From: Lujinxingia vulgaris
GTDB taxonomy: Bacteria > Myxococcota_A > Bradymonadia > Bradymonadales > Bradymonadaceae
Length of the DNA stretch: 64,000 nt
Direction of reading: 5' to 3'
Assembly: GCF_007997015.1 (NCBI RefSeq)
Contig: NZ_VOSM01000007.1
Coordinates: 228,747-292,746, forward strand
Within the stretch, counting starts at the first letter, position 1; each line of letters opens with the position of its first letter. Positions 56,196 to 64,000 of this stretch are shown here, one piece after another. The notes under the pieces are model-generated. The model did not search any database. It was not told the origin of the DNA and worked only from the letters and a program-made list of their open reading frames with translations. The position numbers and the translations under genes were made by a program.

Positions 56196-56797
56196 CATCG
56201 GGGCGGATCGAGGATCGGGCGGCCAGGCTTCTGGCGCTGGCCGCCGCCGATCACAAAACGCGCGAAGACCTGCTTAAGCGCGGCGAGTTGTTTGAGGGGT
56301 ATCACGCCGAGATGCGGGCGGTGCATGAGGCAAACGCGCGTGAGCTTGAGGCGATGATCGACGCCGGGGGATGGCCGCGTACCTCGGAGGTGGGTGAGGA
56401 TGCGGCGCGGGCTGCGTTTCTGGTGGCAAACCACGCGATAAGCCTCCCGGGCCTGCAACGTAAGGCGCTCCGGCTGCTGGAGGCGCTCGATGGCGAGGAT
56501 GCGCGGGCGCTTGAGGTTGCCGTGTTGGGCGACCGCGTTCGATTTAATGAGGGGCGGCCTCAGCGCTACGGGGCGATCATCGATTGGGACGCCGAGGGGA
56601 CCCTGGGTCCAGGCCTTCTGGAAGATGCCGACGAGGTTGAGGCGCGGCGCGCCCGGGTGGGGATGGAGCCCTTAAGTGAAGTTGTCGCCAGACTTCAAGC
56701 GCGCGCCGATGACGAGGGGGAGCGACCGCCGGGGGAGTGGGCTGAGCGTCGGCGTCAGATGCACGCGTTTTTTGTGAGCGTGGGTTATCGGGGTTGA
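56192..56797 (+). CDS. DUF6624-like protein
   Basis: A 201-residue soluble protein whose GTG start overlaps the ychF stop. The [37 protein letters not shown] and [18 protein letters not shown] pattern matches the DUF6624 group, whose function is unknown. An acidic and aromatic pocket ([11 protein letters not shown]) is well kept. Coupling to ychF suggests shared expression but not necessarily shared function. A repeat array begins three bases past the stop. Confidence 0.78.
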   Translation: MTSGRIEDRAARLLALAAADHKTREDLLKRGELFEGYHAEMRAVHEANARELEAMIDAGGWPRTSEVGEDAARAAFLVANHAISLPGLQRKALRLLEALDGEDARALEVAVLGDRVRFNEGRPQRYGAIIDWDAEGTLGPGLLEDADEVEARRARVGMEPLSEVVARLQARADDEGERPPGEWAERRRQMHAFFVSVGYRG

Positions 56798-56799
56798 GG

Positions 56800-57078
56800 G
56801 GTGACCGAGGGTCACCTATTTCGGCGCGTCGAGGTGACCGAGGGTTGATTTTTCTCGTCGCATTGAGGTGACCGAGGGTCGATTTTTTGGGGCGCTTTGA
56901 GGTGACCGAGGGTCGTTCTCCTGGTCCCATTAGGGTGACCGAGGGTCGTTTTTTTCGTTGGTGTTAAGGTGACCGAGGGTCGATTTTTCTCGTCGCATTG
57001 AGGTGACCGAGGGTCGATCTTTTTCAGTGCTATGAGGTGACCGAGGGTCACCTGCACGCAGAGGGTCACCTGCACGCA
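56800..57078. repeat. Tandem array, 33-34 bp period, 8 units with GGTGACCGAGGGTC core
   Basis: The GGTGACC core starts at 56800, 56833, 56867, 56901, 56934, 56968, 57002 and 57036. Each is followed by GAGGGTC and a T-rich spacer of about 18 bases; two spacers share CTCGTCGCATT. In the first and last units the core extends to the dyad GGTGACC-GAG-GGTCACC. A partial duplication of the last unit (GAGGGTCACCTGCACGCA) follows from 57044 to 57078. It is unlike CRISPR because spacers are short and partly shared. Confidence 0.9.
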
Positions 57079-57123
57079 CCGCATTCCGTTGCGATATGAG
57101 GGTCTTGCGAGACGCCGCGAACG

Positions 57124-57162
57124 AAAAAGCGCCCGGGCCACTTCGGCCCGGGCGCTTTTTTT
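57124..57162. terminator. Bidirectional terminator between the array and glpX
   Basis: A 16-bp stem (57124-57139 with 57145-57160), 5-base loop, T7 on the plus strand and A5 on the other side. It ends the ychF transcript and the convergent bisphosphatase gene. Confidence 0.93.
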
Positions 57163-57173
57163 GCTGATAGAGC

Positions 57174-58199
57174 TCAGTGGCGGGGTTTGCCGCAGTCGGC
57201 CATGTTCTCGTGCAAGCCTTCGAGGGTGTAGGCGGGCTTGCGCTCGAAGTCGTGCATCGCCTCGATGGTGCGCACGGTGCCGGATTTGGAGCGCATGACG
57301 AGCGAGTGGGTCTCACAGCCGCCGGCGAAGAAGCGTACGCCTTTGAGGATGGAGCCGTTGGTGACGCCGGTTGCCGCGAAGACGATCTCGCCGTGGGCCA
57401 GGTCGTGCATGGTGAGGAGGGCCTCGATGTCGCGGTCGCCCATGATGCGGCGAGCGCGCTGGCGTTCTTCGTCTTTGTAGAACATCAGGCGGCCCTGGAT
57501 TTCGCCACCGAGACACTGCATGGCGGCCGCAGCGAGCACGCCCTCGGGGGCGCCGCCGATACCGAACATGATGTCGATGCCGCTGTCGGGGCGGCAGGTG
57601 GCGATGGCGGCGTCGACGTCGCCGTCTTCGATGAGGCGGATGCGCGCGCCGGTCTTGCGGATGGCGGCGATGACCTCTTCGTGGCGGGGGCGGTCGAGGA
57701 TCATGGCGGTGAGCTCTTCGACGCGCACGCCTTTGAGCTCGGCCAGGCGGTGGAGGTTCTCGGCCGGGGAGGCGTCCAGATCGATGGCGCCGCGGGCGAC
57801 GGGGCCGGCGGCGATCTTTTTCATGTAGATGTCGGGTGCGTTAAGGAAGCAGCCCTGCGGCGCCATAGCGATAAGCGCCAGCGCGCCGGGGCGGCCGTAG
57901 GCGCAGAGGTTGGTGCCTTCGAGGGGGTCGAGCGCGATGTCCATCTTCGGGTCATGGGGCGCGCGGCAGCCGACCTCTTCGCCAATGTAGAGCATCGGCG
58001 CCTCATCACGCTCGCCCTCACCGATGACGACGGTGCCGTTGATGTGCATGGCGTCGAAGGCTGCGCGCATGGCGCTCACCGCCATCTGGTCGGAGTAGGT
58101 CGGGTCGCCCTGGCCCATGGAGCGGGCTGAGGCGATGGCGGCGGCTTCGGTGACGCGCGCGAGCTCAAGCGCGAGGTTACGATCATCCACAGGAGTCAT
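57174..58199 (-). CDS. glpX: Fructose-1,6-bisphosphatase, class II
   Basis: Removes the 1-phosphate of fructose 1,6-bisphosphate in gluconeogenesis. About 341 residues. GlpX motifs: ARSMGQGD near the N-terminus, GTVVIGEGERDEAPMLYIGE, DIALDPLEGTNLCA (metal site), GDVDAAIATCRPDSGIDIMF and GGAPEGVLAAAAMQCLGG. ATG 58199 is chosen because GAGG lies nine bases upstream; a start at 58208 would overlap it. The gene fits with pyc and pckA as the gluconeogenic route of this organism. Confidence 0.93.
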   Translation of the reverse strand: MTPVDDRNLALELARVTEAAAIASARSMGQGDPTYSDQMAVSAMRAAFDAMHINGTVVIGEGERDEAPMLYIGEEVGCRAPHDPKMDIALDPLEGTNLCAYGRPGALALIAMAPQGCFLNAPDIYMKKIAAGPVARGAIDLDASPAENLHRLAELKGVRVEELTAMILDRPRHEEVIAAIRKTGARIRLIEDGDVDAAIATCRPDSGIDIMFGIGGAPEGVLAAAAMQCLGGEIQGRLMFYKDEERQRARRIMGDRDIEALLTMHDLAHGEIVFAATGVTNGSILKGVRFFAGGCETHSLVMRSKSGTVRTIEAMHDFERKPAYTLEGLHENMADCGKPRH

Positions 58200-58335
58200 A
58201 GGAGTCATCCTCAAGGGTGGGGGAGGCCTTAGGGGCTCACCAGACGCACAGGTTCGAGCCTGAAGCGCCGCTGCTGGTCTCAATGCGAGCGAACATGCGC
58301 ACCGATTACCCCGATGCCATAGCGAACTTATCGCG

Positions 58336-59079
58336 TTATTTAAAGTGCAGCCTCTCCGGAAGCACGTCGTTCTGCATCGCGGTGAGCTCGCCGATGCCCT
58401 TCTCGGCCAGGTCCAGCAAGGCGTTGAGCTCGGCGCGGGAAAAGGTCGCTTCCTCGCCAGTGCCCTGAACTTCGATGAGGCGGCCGGAGCCGGTCATAAC
58501 GACGTTCATGTCGACGTCGGCGGCGCTGTCTTCGACGTAGGGAAGATCAAGCAGGGCGCGGCCCTCGACGATGCCGCAGCTGATGGCGGCGACCGAGTCG
58601 TTCAGGGGAACTTCATCGATGAGGGCTTCTGCGAGGAGCTTTTCGCAGGCCAGCGCCAGGGCGACGTAGGCGCCGGTGATGCTGGCGGTGCGGGTGCCGC
58701 CGTCGGCCTGGAGTACATCGCAATCAAGATAGATGGTGCGGGGTCCGAGTTTTTCGAGGTCGGTGACCGCGCGCAGGCTGCGGCCGATGAGGCGCTGGAT
58801 CTCCTGGGTGCGGCCGCTTAAGCCGCCGCGGTGAACTTCGCGACGGAAGCGAGGGTCGGTTGCGCCCGGAAGCATGGAGTATTCGCCGGTGACCCAGCCG
58901 CGGGTGTTACCGGGCTTGTCCATCCAGCGGGGCACGCTTTTGTCGATGCTGGCGGTGCACATCACCGTGGTGCGCCCGAAGCGCACGAGCACTGAGGCGG
59001 CAGGCATGTCGGTGAAGTTGGGGGTGATGGAAATGGTGCGAAGTTCGTCGGGGGCGCGGCCGTCAAAGCGCTCGCTCAT
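58336..59079 (-). CDS. rph: Ribonuclease PH
   Basis: A 247-residue phosphorolytic 3'-to-5' exoribonuclease that trims tRNA 3' ends and some rRNA. Signature stretches are [47 protein letters not shown] and [16 protein letters not shown] with the phosphate-binding and catalytic residues. GGAG precedes the ATG. Its end is 136 bases before the bisphosphatase start on the same strand. Confidence 0.95.
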   Translation of the reverse strand: MSERFDGRAPDELRTISITPNFTDMPAASVLVRFGRTTVMCTASIDKSVPRWMDKPGNTRGWVTGEYSMLPGATDPRFRREVHRGGLSGRTQEIQRLIGRSLRAVTDLEKLGPRTIYLDCDVLQADGGTRTASITGAYVALALACEKLLAEALIDEVPLNDSVAAISCGIVEGRALLDLPYVEDSAADVDMNVVMTGSGRLIEVQGTGEEATFSRAELNALLDLAEKGIGELTAMQNDVLPERLHFK

Positions 59080-59116
59080 GGTGGCTCCATGGGGTGGGAG
59101 AAGGAGTGCGGAGGTT

Positions 59117-59142
59117 AAAAAAGAGCCCGCGCGGGGCGGGCT
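59117..59142 (-). terminator. Terminator of the amidase gene
   Basis: On the minus strand AGCCCGC (59142-59136) pairs with GCGGGCT (59130-59124) around five bases and is followed by six T. Confidence 0.68.
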
Positions 59143-59194
59143 TCAAGGAGATGGTAGAAAGATTTGAAGGGGATCCAGCGCGCGGGTCCGGCGC

Positions 59195-60091
59195 TTAGTT
59201 GGCGTCGAGGACGCGCTCGAGCTCGGCGTCGAAGGTGACGATGGCGTCGAGCAGGGCGTTGACCACGCGCTGGCGGTGGTCGCGCTCAATAAGCTCGCTG
59301 CCTTCGTCGGGGTGGGTCAGAAAGCCGGCCTCGACCACGACCGCAGGCATATGAGCGCCGCGGAGCACCCCGAAGTTGGCCTGTTTGACGCCCCGGTCCA
59401 TGGAGTCGAGGTGGCCGCGGAAGCCGTCCTGGACGCTGTGGGCCAGGCGAGCGCTGAGTTCGTGTTGGTGGGCGCGGATGAGGTCGCGCTGGATGAAGAC
59501 GAGGTCGTCGCCGTGCTGTCCGACCAGGCGAGCGCCTTCAATAGGGGAGGCGTCGTCGTGGGGGAGTTCGACCGCGGGGGCCGGCTCCGGGGTGACATCC
59601 TGGGGGCGCAGGTAGAAGGTCTCGTAGCCCACCGCGCGGTTGTGGACCGCGGCGTTGTAGTGCAGCGAGAGGAAGACGTCGGCCTCGGCCAGGTTGGCCA
59701 GGTGCACACGTTCGGGGAGTGAGAGGGAGGTGTCCCAGTAGCGGGTCATGACGACGCGCACATCGGGGTAACGCTCCTGGATGGCCTCGCGCAGGTGGTA
59801 GGCGAGCTCCAGGGTGAGGTGTTTTTCGCGGATGCCGGCCACGCCGATGGCGCCGTTATTATCGCCGCCGTGGCCCGGGTCGAGCACGATGGTGCGCACC
59901 CGACTGAGGCGCTCGCCAGGGACGTCAGCGCTCTTGTAGGCCGCCACGCGGGCCTGATCGCGAAGGGCGACCACGCTGGAGAGATCGATGCCCCAGAGCG
60001 CGCCTGGGTGGGCCAGGGCAGTCTGAGAGGTGAGCAGCAGGGCCAGACCGAAGGCCAGCGCGCTGAGTCTTTGAAAGGATGAAGGGATCAC
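59195..60091 (-). CDS. N-acetylmuramoyl-L-alanine amidase (Amidase_3 type)
   Basis: A periplasmic zinc amidase that cuts peptide stems from peptidoglycan during cell division. About 298 residues. The GTG at 60091 (AGGGAG seven bases upstream) gives a signal peptide ending near TALA; a GTG eight codons upstream lacks a ribosome site. Zinc and catalytic motifs: LDPGHGGDNNGAIG, EKHLTLELAYHL, LSLHYNAA, and VVVEAGFLTHPDE. No AMIN targeting domain is visible, so it may be recruited by other factors. Confidence 0.9.
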   Translation of the reverse strand: MIPSSFQRLSALAFGLALLLTSQTALAHPGALWGIDLSSVVALRDQARVAAYKSADVPGERLSRVRTIVLDPGHGGDNNGAIGVAGIREKHLTLELAYHLREAIQERYPDVRVVMTRYWDTSLSLPERVHLANLAEADVFLSLHYNAAVHNRAVGYETFYLRPQDVTPEPAPAVELPHDDASPIEGARLVGQHGDDLVFIQRDLIRAHQHELSARLAHSVQDGFRGHLDSMDRGVKQANFGVLRGAHMPAVVVEAGFLTHPDEGSELIERDHRQRVVNALLDAIVTFDAELERVLDAN

Positions 60092-60171
60092 GCCAAAACT
60101 CCCTGAAAACGTCACCGTCCGTGGTTTCGAGTTCTACAGGCGGGAGCGTAACAGTGTGTTTTCAGAGTGCA

Positions 60172-60216
60172 AAAAAAAAGAGGCCCGCTCCCCCGGTCGG
60201 GGGGCGGGCCGCTCTT
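60172..60216 (-). terminator. Terminator of the envelope-protein cluster
   Basis: A GC-rich stem near 60182-60210 (GGCCCGC with GCGGGCC arms) is followed on the minus strand by nine T. Confidence 0.85.
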
Positions 60217-60237
60217 TGAGGATCGTCGCGGGCAGCT

Positions 60238-61776
60238 TTACATGCGGAAGCGCAACCCCAGGTTGACGTCGACGTTGATGGAGGTGTCGGGGAAGAGCAC
60301 CATCACGTAGGTGTCGGTGACAAAGTCGAGGTTACCGGAGAGGGGGACGTAGAAGCCGCCGCCAAAGCCGAAGTGGGCCCAGCCGGTGCGCACGGTGTCG
60401 CGGATGTAGCAGAAGGGCACGCCGGACTGCTGGTCCTGGAAGATCTCGCGGTTGTCGCAGACCCCGTCGTTGAGCGAGGCGCTGTGCTTGAGGCGAAGCC
60501 AGTTGCGCACGCGGCCGATGCCCAGGCCCACCGAGGAGTAGAAGCGGGGGGCGCCGGTGGAGATGTCGCGCTGGTACTTGAAGCCGATCATGCAGTCGCC
60601 GGGGAGGCCCAGGCCGAAGCACTCTTCTTCGTGCTGCCAGAAGGGGGCGTCGCGGTCGATGCTGCCTTCGACCAGGCTGTCGAAGTCCTGGGGCGGGGAG
60701 AACTGCCAGCGCCAGTACATGCCCAGGCTGTTGCGCTCGGTGAGACGCCACCCGAGGTCGAGTTTGGTGTGGGCAAACGCGGCGACAAAGCCCGGGGTGA
60801 CCTCGCGGTCGATTTGCGCAGTGGGGGCGGTGCCGCTGGTCAAAAATCCCACGTCGGTGCCGGCGAGGAGCGTGGCGTAGAAGCCGCGGCCGGTCTTGTC
60901 TTCGGGCTCAAGATCGAGATCGTCGTCGGGCGGGGTGATGTCGGCGATGTCGCGTTCATCGGGCATATCTGCGACGTCGCCGCTGCCCAGCACGGTGATG
61001 CGGTGAGGGTTGCTCGCGCGCCCGCTCGATGCGAGCGGGTCGCCGGTGCGGTCGACGGCTTCGATGTAGTAGTCGATCTGGCTTGTGCGCACGTGGCTGG
61101 CGTCGAGCGAGAAAGCAAAGCGGGTGTTGCTCGAGGGCATCATCTCGGAGCGCGTGAACTCATCTTCGCCGAAGCGACGGTGGTTCAAGAAGACGCGGAA
61201 GACGGGCACCGTCTCGGAGACGTTGGCTTCAAAGAGGATGGCCTGTCCGGCGTTGGCGCGCGGGATGGGGCGGTGCTGCAGGGGGGCATCTTCGGCCCGG
61301 GGCTCTTCGGGATCGGGGGTGGTCTCTTCGACGACGGGCTCGGGAGGTTTGGCGCGCTGGCGAGCGCGCTCAAAGATCTGGCTGAGCTCGGGGGTCTCGT
61401 AGACGGGGAAGAGCACCGAGTTGGGGTCGGTCTCCAGGGCAGCAACAAAAGCCTCCTCGGTGAGCGCCTCATCGCGGGTGGCGGCGAAGCGCACGATGCC
61501 GAGCATGACGTAGGCGCGGGCGACCGCCGGGGTGCGCAGGTTGTTGCGCGCAGCGAGAACGACGGCCTGCTCAAGGGCCTCCTCGGCCTCCTCGATCATG
61601 AGCATGTCGTAGTCTTCCATCGCCTGATCGAGGAGCGCGGAGACCTGGGAGTCGGCAGAGTCCTGGGCGTAAACGGCCGTGGAGGTGGCCAGAGTGGTTG
61701 CACCGAAGGAGGCCGCGGTCAGGAGGGCGCAGATGGCGAGCGCCGAGGGGCGCGAAGAGAGCGAGCGGAGGTTCAT
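60238..61776 (-). CDS. Putative outer-membrane protein with helical N-terminal domain
   Basis: About 512 residues from ATG 61776, giving a signal peptide ending near VYAQ. Residues of about 35-150 are helical and TPR-like (QAMEDYDMLMIEEAEEALEQ; TEEAFVAALETDPNSVLF). A Pro/Glu-rich linker follows, then a segment (about 175-280) with an Ig-like strand pattern. The last 220 residues alternate hydrophobic strands (YATLLAGTDVGFLTS; GTPFCYIRDTVRTGWAHFGF) and end in a Phe-X-X-type strand (LGLRFRM), as for a beta-barrel. It is the last gene of a three-gene envelope cluster. Confidence 0.76.
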   Translation of the reverse strand: MNLRSLSSRPSALAICALLTAASFGATTLATSTAVYAQDSADSQVSALLDQAMEDYDMLMIEEAEEALEQAVVLAARNNLRTPAVARAYVMLGIVRFAATRDEALTEEAFVAALETDPNSVLFPVYETPELSQIFERARQRAKPPEPVVEETTPDPEEPRAEDAPLQHRPIPRANAGQAILFEANVSETVPVFRVFLNHRRFGEDEFTRSEMMPSSNTRFAFSLDASHVRTSQIDYYIEAVDRTGDPLASSGRASNPHRITVLGSGDVADMPDERDIADITPPDDDLDLEPEDKTGRGFYATLLAGTDVGFLTSGTAPTAQIDREVTPGFVAAFAHTKLDLGWRLTERNSLGMYWRWQFSPPQDFDSLVEGSIDRDAPFWQHEEECFGLGLPGDCMIGFKYQRDISTGAPRFYSSVGLGIGRVRNWLRLKHSASLNDGVCDNREIFQDQQSGVPFCYIRDTVRTGWAHFGFGGGFYVPLSGNLDFVTDTYVMVLFPDTSINVDVNLGLRFRM

Positions 61777-61842
61777 GGGAGGGTACCGGGTACGGCGCAC
61801 GTGAGGCGGCCGGCGCATGTGCGCCGGCCGCCCCGGAGGTGA

Positions 61843-62994
61843 TCAGCGGCTGGTGATGTGAATCTCGACGCGGCGGTTGTTGGCGCGGCCTTCTTCGGTC
61901 GAGTTGTCATCGATGGGGCGAGCTTCGCCGAAGCCGACGGCTTCCATGCGCATCGGGTCGATGCCGCGCTCGATGAGGAAGGTGCGCACGCTGGCGGCGC
62001 GATCCTGGCTGAGCTGCTGGTTGTAGCTGTCGCGGCCGCGGCTGTCGGTGTGACCCTCAACCCGGATGGTGATGTTGGGGTTGTCGCGCAGAATCTGAGC
62101 GACCTGGTTCAAGAGCGGGAAGCTCTGCGGCAGGATGTCGGACTTGGCCGTGGCGAAGTAGACGCGCTGGTTAAGTCGGATCTGATCACCGTCAACCTCA
62201 GCGAGTTTGGGCTCTTCGGGCTCGTCCACCGGGCAGCCGGCGTTTTCGATCGGGCCGGGCTCAAAGGGGCACTCATCGAGGATGTTGGGGATGCCGTCGT
62301 TGTCGACATCTTCCACCGGGCAGCCGGTCTCATCCTGGAAGCCGATGAATTCGACGGGCTGAGTGGGGCATTGGTCGTTGATGTTGAGGATGCCGTCGCC
62401 ATCGAGGTCGAGCATCGGGCAGCCCTGCTTGCCGCTGAAGCCATCGACGTCGCCGGCGATGTTCGGGCAGAGATCTTCGAGGTCGGCGACGCCGTCCTGA
62501 TCGTTGTCGTCTTCGCGGCAGCCGTCTTCGTCTTCGAAGCCGTCGAAATCTTCGGCTTCAAAGGCGCAGCGATCGCGCTCATCGGGGATGCCGTCGCCGT
62601 CGGAGTCGAAGCTGAAGTCGACGGGGGCCTCGACCACGTCGATGGTTTCGGTGACCTCGACGTCAAGCGCCAGATCTTCGACGAGGCACTCGTCGTAGTC
62701 GGAGAGCTTGTCGGCTTTGCGCGCGTTGGATTCGGCGAGCTTGAGGTGGCGGTCGGCGCGGGTGAAGTCGCCGCGGCTGAGCTCGTAGAGGCCAAACTCG
62801 ACCTGGGCCTGAGCGGTGGCGATCTCCTCGGGGGCGCAGTTGTAGGCCCTGGGGTAGATCGACTCATTGATGGCCTGGATCTCTTTGGCCTGACCACGCA
62901 GCTTGGCGCCGGTGGTGCAGCCAGAGGAGGCCAGCATCATCACACAGCCACCAAGGAGCAGGGCGAAACGCATCGTCGACTTCTGGGGGTTCAT
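61843..62994 (-). CDS. OmpA-family lipoprotein with type-3 repeats
   Basis: A 383-residue lipoprotein with lipobox ASSGC after a basic N-terminus. The first 120 residues are helical. Residues of about 130-255 hold at least five type-3 repeats (DSDGDGIPDERDRCA, DQDGVADLEDLCP, DLDGDGILNINDQCP, DVDNDGIPNILDECP). The C-terminal OmpA domain (about 270-383) binds peptidoglycan (RVEGHTDSRGRDSYNQQLS, then NRRVEIHI). It resembles Pal-like proteins but carries the Ca-binding linker, so it probably bridges the outer membrane and wall. Confidence 0.88.
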   Translation of the reverse strand: MNPQKSTMRFALLLGGCVMMLASSGCTTGAKLRGQAKEIQAINESIYPRAYNCAPEEIATAQAQVEFGLYELSRGDFTRADRHLKLAESNARKADKLSDYDECLVEDLALDVEVTETIDVVEAPVDFSFDSDGDGIPDERDRCAFEAEDFDGFEDEDGCREDDNDQDGVADLEDLCPNIAGDVDGFSGKQGCPMLDLDGDGILNINDQCPTQPVEFIGFQDETGCPVEDVDNDGIPNILDECPFEPGPIENAGCPVDEPEEPKLAEVDGDQIRLNQRVYFATAKSDILPQSFPLLNQVAQILRDNPNITIRVEGHTDSRGRDSYNQQLSQDRAASVRTFLIERGIDPMRMEAVGFGEARPIDDNSTEEGRANNRRVEIHITSR

Positions 62995-63142
62995 CGAGCA
63001 CGACCTCGTTGGACCGGCGCGCCGCCATCATCAGCTCCCTCCTGCTAAGACAACATCAAGGGGAGGGCGGAGAGCGAAACGGCCATAAAACAGCTATCGG
63101 GCACCGCCCTCAACGAGGGGGCACCCGCACATACAAACAACG

Positions 63143-63562
63143 TTATTCAGCGAGCTCCGGGGCGGGCACGTCGGCCTCGGCCTCAGTGTCGGCCTCAATC
63201 GGGGACTTGTCGCGACCGAGGACCGGGTGACCGGGCCAGGGAGCCTCCCGGGCGTTGATCAGCGCGGATTCGGCGGCGCGACGTGCCTGGGTGGCGTAGT
63301 CGTAGGCGGCCTCAAACTGGGAGTAGCCCCACTCCTCTTTGGCTTTGTAGAGGTAGTTGGCCGCGCTGGTGTACTCGTATGGCGAGTGCTGGTCGGCGTC
63401 GGCGACCCGGGCACGCTCCATGGCGACCTCAGCCTCGCTGATGCGCTGGGTGGCCTGAATCGGGCCGCAGCCCACCAGCAGGGCGCCCAGGGCGACAAGC
63501 AGCAGCGCGCGTCCGGCGGCATGGGCCAGAGAGGAGAGCGCGTTCGATCGATGTGGGATCAT
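63143..63562 (-). CDS. DUF4398-like helical lipoprotein
   Basis: A 139-residue lipoprotein with lipobox ALLVGC. After it a helical domain (ISEAEVAMERARVADADQH, then EYTSAANYLYKAKEEWGYSQ and AYDYATQARRAAESAL) has the regular Ala pattern of DUF4398, a periplasmic domain often found beside OmpA proteins. The C-terminal 40 residues are Pro/Glu-rich. The OmpA lipoprotein follows it on the same strand across 148 bases, so the two may form one envelope-stability module. Confidence 0.8.
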   Translation of the reverse strand: MIPHRSNALSSLAHAAGRALLLVALGALLVGCGPIQATQRISEAEVAMERARVADADQHSPYEYTSAANYLYKAKEEWGYSQFEAAYDYATQARRAAESALINAREAPWPGHPVLGRDKSPIEADTEAEADVPAPELAE

Positions 63563-63708
63563 AGCTCAGTCAGTCGGTAAGGCGCGCTGCAGACAGGCCC
63601 CAAACCAGCGGGAGAGCCGGTGCGATGCGGGCGCGCGATCAGGTAAACGGACGGCTTATGCACTACCAAAGGGGGCGAATCAGTGTCAAGGCGGCGGCGG
63701 GGTGGTGG
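63563..63708. other. Upstream region of the envelope cluster
   Basis: About 145 bases with no gene. It probably holds the promoter of the minus-strand envelope cluster; no clear boxes are visible. Confidence 0.35.
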
Positions 63709-63945
63709 GGTGACCGAAGGTCGGTCGGAGTGGGTGAGGGTGGGGTGAGGTGACCGTGGGTCGGTCGGAGTGGGTGAGGTGGGGTGGGTGAGCGAGGGTC
63801 ACCGGACGTCGAGGTGTTGGAGTGACCGAGGGTCACCGGACGTCGAGGTGTCGGAGTGACCGAGGGTCACCGGACGTCGAGGTATCGGAGTGACCGAGGG
63901 TCACCGGACGTCGAGGTGTCGGAGTGACCGAGGGTCACCTGAAGT
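63709..63945. repeat. Tandem array, 34-bp period, 7 units with TGACCGAGGGTCACC core
   Basis: Core copies start at 63709, 63749, 63787, 63821, 63855, 63889 and 63923. The last five are spaced exactly 34 bases apart and nearly identical (GTGACCGAGGGTCACCGGA, then CGTCGAGGTGTCGGA); the first three are diverged. The dyad is GTGACC-GAG-GGTCAC. The motif and period match the array at 56800, although the unit spacers differ. Confidence 0.9.
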
Positions 63946-64000
63946 CCTTAGTTTAAGCGCCTGATCGTCACTTAGAGCTGGCTGGTCGCCGACGCAGGCG

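Noticed and set aside
56800..57078. CRISPR array
   Set aside because: Spacers are about 18 bases and partly shared, the period is 33-34 bp, and no cas genes are nearby.
56812..57141. Small minus-strand frame over the 34-bp array
   Set aside because: It is produced by the repeats themselves, with no start signals.

Overview
The window is GC-rich and gene-dense. Codon choice looks uniform throughout, and no transposases, integrases or phage genes are visible. The envelope proteins point to a Gram-negative bacterium of the old delta-proteobacterial type (SurA-like chaperone, OmpA proteins with calcium-binding type-3 repeats, many lipoproteins). The Cys-rich and FG-GAP lipoproteins, the FHA/coiled-coil signalling protein and the HK/NtrC pair suggest a predatory or social lineage such as Bradymonadales or Myxococcota. 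That placement is inference; no rRNA is present to test it.

Layout. 1-8.4 kb: the 3' two thirds of mfd, then two parvulin-type folding factors, pdxA, a crotonase, a membrane protein with three similar winged-helix-like repeats, and pssA. 8.4-11.1 kb: a 42-residue membrane protein missed by ordinary length cut-offs, an M42 aminopeptidase and a class I/II aminotransferase. 11.15-11.61 kb: a 42-43 bp tandem array whose units carry palindromic cores of changing sequence. 11.8-15.3 kb: pyruvate carboxylase. 15.4-19.2 kb: small secreted or unknown proteins and a PRMT-like protein. 19.3-25.2 kb: tRNA-Thr(CGU) with its promoter, an OmpA/type-3-repeat protein, and a LysR regulator divergent from acnA. 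25.4-30.7 kb: an FG-GAP lipoprotein, a zinc-ribbon membrane protein, a bacterial glycerol-1-phosphate dehydrogenase and a small unknown.

30.9-36.2 kb: biotin carboxylase, biotin carrier, the methylmalonyl-CoA mutase large subunit and a phosphoglycerate-dehydrogenase-like enzyme. 36.3-41 kb: a lone GspF/PilC protein, a free-standing LeuA/CimA-type allosteric domain, a lamin-tail lipoprotein, an Arg-rich protein and a stand-alone receiver. 41.1-47 kb: an FHA-domain membrane protein and a histidine kinase/NtrC pair. 47.1-51.6 kb: PEP carboxykinase, then an M48 protease operon with a strong promoter and a palindromic operator candidate. 51.7-54.9 kb: 2-aminomuconate deaminase and semialdehyde dehydrogenase, a WYL protein and a coiled-coil protein. 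55.1-59.1 kb: ychF, a DUF6624-like gene, a 34-bp repeat array, class II fructose-bisphosphatase and RNase PH. 59.2-63.6 kb: an amidase and three envelope proteins. 63.7-63.95 kb: a second 34-bp array related to the first.

Functionally, much of the window is central carbon metabolism around the oxaloacetate/PEP node: pyruvate carboxylase, PEP carboxykinase, fructose-1,6-bisphosphatase, aconitase, and propionyl-CoA to succinyl-CoA enzymes. Amino-acid catabolism adds to this (aminotransferase, aminopeptidase, tryptophan/aminomuconate steps). The set fits a cell that lives on protein and lipid and makes sugars by gluconeogenesis. The rest is mainly cell-envelope biogenesis. The least explained elements are the three palindrome-bearing intergenic arrays and several small unknown genes.
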